From positions 1-48,533 of the forward strand of contig JAFUWD010000040.1 of assembly GCA_017483645.1 (NCBI GenBank): a stretch of DNA of 48,533 bases, read 5' to 3'. Of this stretch, positions 43,900 to 48,533 are shown piece after piece. The translations under genes were made by a program, and so were the position numbers. Source of the stretch: Muribaculaceae bacterium (lineage in GTDB: Bacteria; Bacteroidota; Bacteroidia; Bacteroidales; Muribaculaceae). The notes under the pieces were generated by a model, which saw nothing but the letters and a program-made list of their open reading frames with translations, did not search any database and was not told the DNA's origin. Positions within the stretch are counted from its first letter, which is position 1; every line of letters starts with the position of its first letter.

Positions 43900-45750
43900 T
43901 CACCTGACTATCTTGCGCGACTTCATCTGTCCGTTAGTGTAGGTGGTGACCTCGACTGCAAAGCCTTGCTCTGGCATCTGACTCAACTCATGGCCGGAAA
44001 GGTCGAAATACCTGACCGACATCACTTCGGCATCGGTCATCATGTCGGCTGTGCCGGTCATGACATCATCCTTCCACATCCTCTCCAAGAATTTCCATTT
44101 TGCGGCCAACATTTGCCAAATGCGCACTTTCCTATAAGGTATGTCGGAACTTTTATCCCAGTTCCAACGCTTGTAATCCGATTTGACGGCCGGCGTGATG
44201 TAATCCACATAGTCCAAGCAGTGCTGATGCGTTTCCTCAACTTTGGCGGGATAGGTCTCGCGCCACACCTCACGCACTTTTTGCTGGAAACGGGGAAATT
44301 TAGCGATTTCCTCAATCCAGTGACTCGTCACATAATATTGGGCTTCTTGATAAATAAAGTAGTTAAAAGAATCGGCGCGCCAATGCGAAGCAGTCGACCC
44401 AAAATCCCACACCGGACCGATGACGAGCTTTGTGTCTTCGCCTTTTTCTTTATGCCAGTAGCAACTGCCCGAGAACGACTCACAGTTGTCCACAATTTCC
44501 ATCAGCACATAGAATTTGGCCAGCTCGTCAATGTCGACGTATTGCTCCCACCGTGTATCGCTCTTGTCCTCTACATAAATCAAATCATTGATATTGGTGA
44601 CCATGTTTTTGAGGTATTCGCGCTGCTCGGGCGAGAGCACTTCGGGCGTGTGGGGTGTGAAGCGATTATAAGTTCCATTCCCCTCTTGAATGATCACCTG
44701 GCCGTCTTCGGCGTAATTGTCAATCTCAATGAGCCAGCCGCCTGTAATCAATTCGGGGTCGGTTTCCTCATCTGGTTGTTCCACCACGTTCACGCGGTCT
44801 TTTTCAACCCTGATTTTCTCGGCTACCCAATAGATGCCCAGATAATCTCCATTGACCACCAGTTCAATAGGACGCTGCTGTGGAGTCCACTCCAACCCCA
44901 TGAGCGACGACAGGGTGAACCCGATTTCGTCGCGCTGGTAAGCGTTGGCATCCTCATAATGAGCCATCAGGCAGAAGTGTTTATTCTTTTTCAACCCCAT
45001 CAGGGCCTGTTTCTTGTCGAGCTTGATGCGGTAGGGTTTCTTATCCATTTTCCACGAGGCGTTGCCGCGGCCCTTGATTTGCAAGGGCAGTTGCTCCTGA
45101 GCGCTGCCTATCGATTCAAAACCATCGAGGCCCATATTGTCAAGGTAATAGGTTCCATTCAGGTAATATTCTTTTTTGGTGATGGGCACCGAGTCCTCGG
45201 TAGTGATATACATCACCGGCAGTGTGCCCGAGATGTAGTCCGCGGGGTCGTGCCTCACCAAACCGGGGATGTGGATATGCACGACTTGCTCGCCATCGTA
45301 GAGGATGGTAGTAGCACTGTTGTAACGCGCCACCACCAGCATTTTGGCACCCTGGGGCACTGTGAGCGTGTGTGTACCGTCGGAGTTGCGACATAACATA
45401 GGATTGTTATTGTTGGCCGCAGCACTCACCGCCGGCCCGATGTAGGTCTCCTTCGACGCCTCTTCGGTTGAATACCAGGCCGCTACCATCGAAACTCCCG
45501 ACGTTGCCTTGCTATTCCCTTTCACATAGAGGGTGTACTCCCCACCTTCTTTCAGATTATAATAACGGGTGATAATGTAGGCTCCGCCGGCAGCTATGTT
45601 GCCGCGGTTGTTTAAGGCATTGACAATATATTTTCCAGTTTCTTCCACGCCATAGGCTTTAGGGATAGTCTCGTCAGTTTCTTGGCCTAAAACAATGAAA
45701 TGCTGTGCTGTCAAAACCAGCACCATAATTAGTAATGATAGTCTTCTCAT
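43900..45750 (-). CDS. CotH-kinase-family secreted protein with T9SS-like C terminus
   Basis: This 616-residue protein has a signal peptide (MRRLSLLIMVLVLTAQHFIV). A beta-rich N-terminal domain (about 25-170) is followed by a CotH-type domain: QIKGRGNASWKMDKKPYRIK (about 230-249), the YLGIYWVAEKI strand (about 306-316) and GPVWDFGSTASHW (about 440-452). CotH proteins have an atypical kinase fold; the bacterial role is unclear. The last 40 residues (VRYFDLSGHELSQ ... TNGQMKSRKIVR) look like a type IX secretion sorting domain, which would place it at the cell surface. ATG at 45750 follows a palindromic promoter; the upstream in-frame ATG lies inside that palindrome. Confidence 0.8.
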   Translation of the reverse strand: MRRLSLLIMVLVLTAQHFIVLGQETDETIPKAYGVEETGKYIVNALNNRGNIAAGGAYIITRYYNLKEGGEYTLYVKGNSKATSGVSMVAAWYSTEEASKETYIGPAVSAAANNNNPMLCRNSDGTHTLTVPQGAKMLVVARYNSATTILYDGEQVVHIHIPGLVRHDPADYISGTLPVMYITTEDSVPITKKEYYLNGTYYLDNMGLDGFESIGSAQEQLPLQIKGRGNASWKMDKKPYRIKLDKKQALMGLKKNKHFCLMAHYEDANAYQRDEIGFTLSSLMGLEWTPQQRPIELVVNGDYLGIYWVAEKIRVEKDRVNVVEQPDEETDPELITGGWLIEIDNYAEDGQVIIQEGNGTYNRFTPHTPEVLSPEQREYLKNMVTNINDLIYVEDKSDTRWEQYVDIDELAKFYVLMEIVDNCESFSGSCYWHKEKGEDTKLVIGPVWDFGSTASHWRADSFNYFIYQEAQYYVTSHWIEEIAKFPRFQQKVREVWRETYPAKVEETHQHCLDYVDYITPAVKSDYKRWNWDKSSDIPYRKVRIWQMLAAKWKFLERMWKDDVMTGTADMMTDAEVMSVRYFDLSGHELSQMPEQGFAVEVTTYTNGQMKSRKIVR

Positions 45751-45757
45751 AAAAAGC

Positions 45758-45810
45758 AAAATTTGAACTGTGCACAAAATTAAAAAAATTTTGTGCACAG
45801 TTCAAATTTT
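45758..45810. repeat. Perfect 24-bp palindrome containing the CotH promoter
   Basis: Arms at 45758-45781 and 45787-45810 are exact reverse complements (core TTTGAACTGTGCACAAAATT), separated by five A residues. The palindrome covers the -33 and -7 elements of the leftward promoter. The likely transcript starts inside the left arm, so the complete hairpin is not in the RNA. That favours a DNA role, such as an operator for a dimeric protein or a cruciform. Confidence 0.85.
45775..45806 (-). promoter_or_regulatory. Promoter of the CotH-family gene
   Basis: On the minus strand TTTG (45806-45803), exactly 20 bp, TAATTTTG (45782-45775) is a full consensus match. Both elements lie in the palindrome arms. 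Confidence 0.75.
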
Positions 45811-45875
45811 TATCATCATTTATCCTACATATCGCATATCTCATGATACAAGTCCCGCGGAAAAAGGTGTCAAAA

Positions 45876-45908
45876 TTTGCTTATTACCTTTTTTTGAGGT
45901 AAATTTGC
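45876..45908 (+). promoter_or_regulatory. Promoter of the XRE-S24 regulator with candidate operator
   Basis: TTTG (45876-45879), 20 bp, TAAATTTGC (45900-45908) is a full consensus promoter. Between the two elements, TTACC-N9-GGTAA (45884-45902) forms a 5-bp inverted repeat, well placed for repression by the gene's own product. The 8-mer AAATTTGC also occurs twice (45873 and 45901). Confidence 0.65.
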
Positions 45909-45956
45909 CGAAAAAGAAATGAAAAACACGCAATTAACTCCAAAACACTTGTCACC

Positions 45957-46649
45957 ATGCCACAAAACGACCAAGAAATCAGAGAACGCATCAAGTATTT
46001 GATGCAGGAACTCAACTGCCGCCAAGTGCAGTTTGCGCAACGTATCGATGTGGATACTTCCAATTTATCGAAATACCTGAACGGACACCTGCCCATCAGT
46101 GAGGCGCTGGTGAACCGCATCGTGGTAAACCTGGGCGTATCGAAGGACTGGCTGCTCAACGGCTCCGACCTCCCCTTTGCCAAAGCGGCACCTGCAGCCC
46201 TGGCCGTGCCACCCGTGGTGCAGATGCCCATCGGCCGACAGAGCCAAGGCACCCCCGTCTACGACATTGATGTGACGGCCGGCACAACACCCCGCGCCAC
46301 GATGTTCGGCGATGAACAAATTGTGGGATATGTGAATCTGCCCGAGATGGCAAACGCCAACTGCAAAATCGTGCGTGTGAGTGGCGACTCCATGAGCCCG
46401 GTCATCAAAAACGGCGATTTCATCGCTGTGCGCGAACTCGTCAACGCCCAGCAAATCTACTGGGGACAAATCTATGTGGTGCTCCTCGACGACTACCGTA
46501 TGGTGAAGTATATTCGCCGGCACGCCGACCCGGCGATGGTGACCCTGCGCAGCGAGAACAAGGCCTACGACGACATCGACATCTATCGACGCGACATCCG
46601 TGAACTGATGTTTGTGCAGCACATTCTGCACATCGACACCCGCATGTGA
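45957..46649 (+). CDS. XRE-family regulator with LexA-like S24 self-cleavage domain
   Basis: This 230-residue protein has an N-terminal helix-turn-helix (about 7-65, with QVQFAQRIDVDTSNLSKYLN as the DNA-binding part) and a C-terminal S24 peptidase domain. The catalytic serine is S145 in VSGDSMSPVI and the lysine K184 in YRMVKYIRR. A likely scissile A108-G109 (DVTAGTTP) lies 37 residues before the serine, close to the LexA spacing. This is the layout of LexA- and CI-like repressors that cleave themselves when RecA filaments form. The start ATG is at 45957; promoter and operator lie upstream. The target genes are unknown; the CotH gene is divergent and sbcDC is nearby. Confidence 0.88.
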   Translation: MPQNDQEIRERIKYLMQELNCRQVQFAQRIDVDTSNLSKYLNGHLPISEALVNRIVVNLGVSKDWLLNGSDLPFAKAAPAALAVPPVVQMPIGRQSQGTPVYDIDVTAGTTPRATMFGDEQIVGYVNLPEMANANCKIVRVSGDSMSPVIKNGDFIAVRELVNAQQIYWGQIYVVLLDDYRMVKYIRRHADPAMVTLRSENKAYDDIDIYRRDIRELMFVQHILHIDTRM

Positions 46650-46661
46650 CGGCAGTGCGCG

Positions 46662-48371
46662 TCACCACGACGGTGGCAGCTGCAGGCTGTCGGGAGCTGT
46701 GCGCTCAAAGCGCACGCGCACGGTGGTGTCGGCCTCGACCATAGGCACGGTCACAGCAAGCACATCATCAGGCAGGTGAGGCAGCATCACCAGGCAACTG
46801 TCGGCCTGGCGGAGCCAGTAAAAATACCATTGCTGGGTGTTTTTCAGCACCCCCCACCGGCGACGTTTCTCGGCCTCTTCGGGGGTGAGTCGGTCGGCCT
46901 GTGCCACCAGGTCGATAGAAATCAAATCGAAATCACGTTTCACATGGTCGGGTGCCACCATCACAGCTGTATATTCCTCGTTTTCCCACCCCACGATGCC
47001 TGCAGCCAAGTCGGGTCGATCGCTGACAAAGTGCAACGGCACACAGCCGGCCAAGAAATCACCACTGCGGTATCGTTTCAGCACCGACGGTCGCACAAAT
47101 TGCACATTGTCTTTGCCATAGTAGTGACAATAAGCGTCGGTATAAGAGCTATATAGATAAGAGTCGTAGAACGATGGCGACACCCAACGGTTGTCACCTT
47201 GCCACTCGGCGGCGGCAATCACGGCCTGCGAGGGCGATGCGGCAATGGCACGCTCCACGCGGTCATTAAAATGCTTATAGTCCACTATTGAGCGCCCTGC
47301 CTGAACAGCGGGGAGCACACAGGCCAGTGCGCAGGCCACGCCCGTCCATCGTTGCCATTGCGGTTTCCGTTTCAGCCATTGCCACAGCCAGGCCGCCGCC
47401 ACCACATAGCTGAACACCGAGTAGGCTGTGTAGGCACGAGGCTTGATCAGGCTCATGCCCACCACCGTGAGAAACGCGCCCACAAAAACACAGTTCATCA
47501 TGTCGTCGGTGCAAGCACGCCACCCCCGGCGCAGCCAGGTGTAGCCTATCACTAAAATCGCCAAGAAAGGTGTGATGAAATGACCGGTTTTGAGGAAAGT
47601 GTTGATGGCACGGCGCGACAGCAACTGCTGCCAACTCACATCGAGCACCACCTCACCATTCTGCACACGGCCATTCAGCACGAGCGACACCACAATCATG
47701 CCGATGCCCAGCACATAGCACAGGCATGCCGTGACCACAGGCCCACGGAACTGTCGGTGATTAAGAATGTAGTATATAAACAAGCCCACAGCAGCCGCCA
47801 GGCTCACACTCTCGTTCATGGCACCGGCCACAAAACCTGCCACAGCAGCAAGCACATGCCAGGCGCCACCGCGCGGATGCCTATGCAGCCACTTGAGCAT
47901 CAGCAGAAAAGCAAGCGTGAAGGTAGCACTCCACAAATAGTTGCAACTGCCGCACAGCCACATCATCGTCTCGCCGGGATAAGGAAAAATCAGCAACACA
48001 TACAGGCAGCCCATGGCCACTGCCTCCCAGCGCCTGCCGGCCAGCGACAACGAGCACAGCAGGTGCAGAAACAGCACAAACACCGCGGTGTTCACCACGT
48101 TGAACACCGCCTTGCCGGTAAGCCCCAAAAACACCTTGGCAATCATGTCGGCCAAGCGCCCGTTGGTGTCGACAAAATGATACGTCACCGATTGCCATAG
48201 CGTGCTCAGATTGCTCACGCGCACCGAGGTATTTCCCTCCACAAAGATATAGCAGATGTCATCACCCTTGAGTGTGGTGAAAACATTGAAGAAAAAGAAA
48301 ACCAGTGCGGCAACAGCAAGCGCGCACCAATAGGGCCAATTACGGCCAGTAGCATGGGCAGTTCGGTTCAT
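46662..48371 (-). CDS. DUF6056-like multispanning membrane protein
   Basis: This 569-residue protein has about ten to eleven hydrophobic helices in the first 390 residues and a periplasmic C-terminal domain (about 400-569). The N-terminal FTTLKGDDICYIFVEGN (about 30-46) and HFVDTNGRLADMIAKVFLGL (about 65-85) fit the DUF6056 family, GT-C-like proteins probably involved in envelope glycan assembly. The frame is open for 36 more codons upstream to ATG 48479, but those codons lie in the palindromic repeat and its promoter, so ATG 48371 (MNRTAHATGRN) is the start. It converges on the XRE gene with 12 bp between stops. Confidence 0.75.
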   Translation of the reverse strand: MNRTAHATGRNWPYWCALAVAALVFFFFNVFTTLKGDDICYIFVEGNTSVRVSNLSTLWQSVTYHFVDTNGRLADMIAKVFLGLTGKAVFNVVNTAVFVLFLHLLCSLSLAGRRWEAVAMGCLYVLLIFPYPGETMMWLCGSCNYLWSATFTLAFLLMLKWLHRHPRGGAWHVLAAVAGFVAGAMNESVSLAAAVGLFIYYILNHRQFRGPVVTACLCYVLGIGMIVVSLVLNGRVQNGEVVLDVSWQQLLSRRAINTFLKTGHFITPFLAILVIGYTWLRRGWRACTDDMMNCVFVGAFLTVVGMSLIKPRAYTAYSVFSYVVAAAWLWQWLKRKPQWQRWTGVACALACVLPAVQAGRSIVDYKHFNDRVERAIAASPSQAVIAAAEWQGDNRWVSPSFYDSYLYSSYTDAYCHYYGKDNVQFVRPSVLKRYRSGDFLAGCVPLHFVSDRPDLAAGIVGWENEEYTAVMVAPDHVKRDFDLISIDLVAQADRLTPEEAEKRRRWGVLKNTQQWYFYWLRQADSCLVMLPHLPDDVLAVTVPMVEADTTVRVRFERTAPDSLQLPPSW

Positions 48372-48385
48372 GATGCATCTTTTGT

Positions 48386-48418
48386 GCAAAGATAGTGCAA
48401 GCCGAGACCAAATCCAAA
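48386..48418 (-). promoter_or_regulatory. Promoter of the DUF6056-like gene, inside the repeat
   Basis: On the minus strand TTTG (48418-48415), exactly 20 bp, TATCTTTGC (48394-48386) is a perfect consensus. The -33 and most of the spacer belong to the repeat unit; only the last bases of the -7 come from unique DNA. Confidence 0.75.
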
Positions 48419-48533
48419 AAAATTTGGATTTGGCGAGGCGCAGCCTATCTTCGAGGCCGAAGGACTCAACGTAGTGCAAGCCGAGACCAAATCCAAAAAA
48501 ATTTGGATTTGGCGAGGCGCAGCCTATCTTCGA
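48393..48533. repeat. 79-bp-period palindromic repeat at the right end
   Basis: A 62-bp unit occurs at 48393-48454 and again, identically, at 48472-48533, with a 17-bp spacer. Inside each unit CCAAATCCAAA-AAAA-TTTGGATTTGG is a perfect 11-bp hairpin, and the flanks (AAGATAG... and ...CTATCTT) extend the symmetry imperfectly. The window stops exactly at the end of the second unit, which suggests a longer array beyond it. I recall similar sequences scattered before genes in Prevotella and related genomes. Confidence 0.85.

Noticed and set aside
45919-45999. Short out-of-frame reading frame (about 26 codons) before the XRE gene
   Set aside because: It starts only a few bases after the predicted transcription start and has no clear ribosome-binding site; coincidence is more likely than an upstream regulatory frame.
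48372-48479. N-terminal extension of the DUF6056-like protein through the repeat
   Set aside because: The codons lie in a palindromic repeat that contains the promoter, so they are upstream of the likely transcript start.
1-48533. CRISPR arrays, tRNA or rRNA genes, insertion sequences
   Set aside because: I found no regularly spaced repeats with unique spacers, no cloverleaf candidates and no transposase; XerD looks like the housekeeping recombinase.

Overview
The window is 48.5 kb of a Bacteroidota chromosome, almost certainly Bacteroidales. The evidence is a SusC/SusD pair, Bacteroidota-type promoters (TTTG, about 20 bp, then TAnnTTTG) ahead of many genes, a porW/porX pair, and frequent starts without a Shine-Dalgarno sequence. 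The GC-rich coding style and the repeat at the right end suggest Prevotellaceae or Muribaculaceae, but I cannot settle the family. The right edge stops inside a 79-bp-period repeat, as a contig often does where an assembler meets repeated sequence. The first 2.3 kb is AT-rich, uses AGA-type arginine codons and encodes one phage-like protein. It abuts the stop codon of the first chromosomal gene and is either foreign DNA or a chimeric join.

Layout. 1-2387: phage-like segment. 2388-11694 (minus): a SAM methyltransferase and a YfhO-family membrane protein; a SPOUT RNA methyltransferase; a TPR/TonB-domain protein; then the yceD-rpmF-fabH-era-der housekeeping run. 11937-16818 (plus): a SusC/SusD outer-membrane uptake pair with no enzyme genes attached. 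16839-17108: a candidate unannotated small RNA on the minus strand. 17425-19386: an LtaS/sulfatase-fold lipid-headgroup transferase. 19404-22027 (minus): two overlapping paralogous histidine phosphatases. 22130-23353: obg. 23496-27341: an ammonifying nitrite reductase operon (nrfH, nrfA) with its own cytochrome c assembly genes (resB, ccsA).

27429-35326 (plus): a small membrane protein, then PorW/SprE-like lipoprotein, PorX, TsaE, BirA and a PduO-type adenosyltransferase in close order. PorW and PorX are type IX secretion (T9SS) components. A CotH-family protein at 43900-45750 ends in a segment that resembles a T9SS sorting domain, so the window may hold both regulators and a client. 35399-37230: a DUF2795 protein, an isochorismatase-fold hydrolase and a class A acid phosphatase. 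37292-43800 (minus): sbcD-sbcC-serine hydrolase-xerD, a DNA-processing operon with an unexpected secreted enzyme inside. 45957-46649: an XRE-S24 regulator with LexA-like self-cleavage residues and a candidate operator in its own promoter. 46662-48371 (minus): a DUF6056-like membrane protein whose promoter lies inside the terminal repeat.

Most genes are ordinary. The points that most merit a second look are the candidate small RNA at about 16839-17070, two palindromes that contain complete promoters (45758-45810 and the terminal repeat), the LexA-like regulator beside one of them, the PorW/PorX/CotH link, and the foreign left end.
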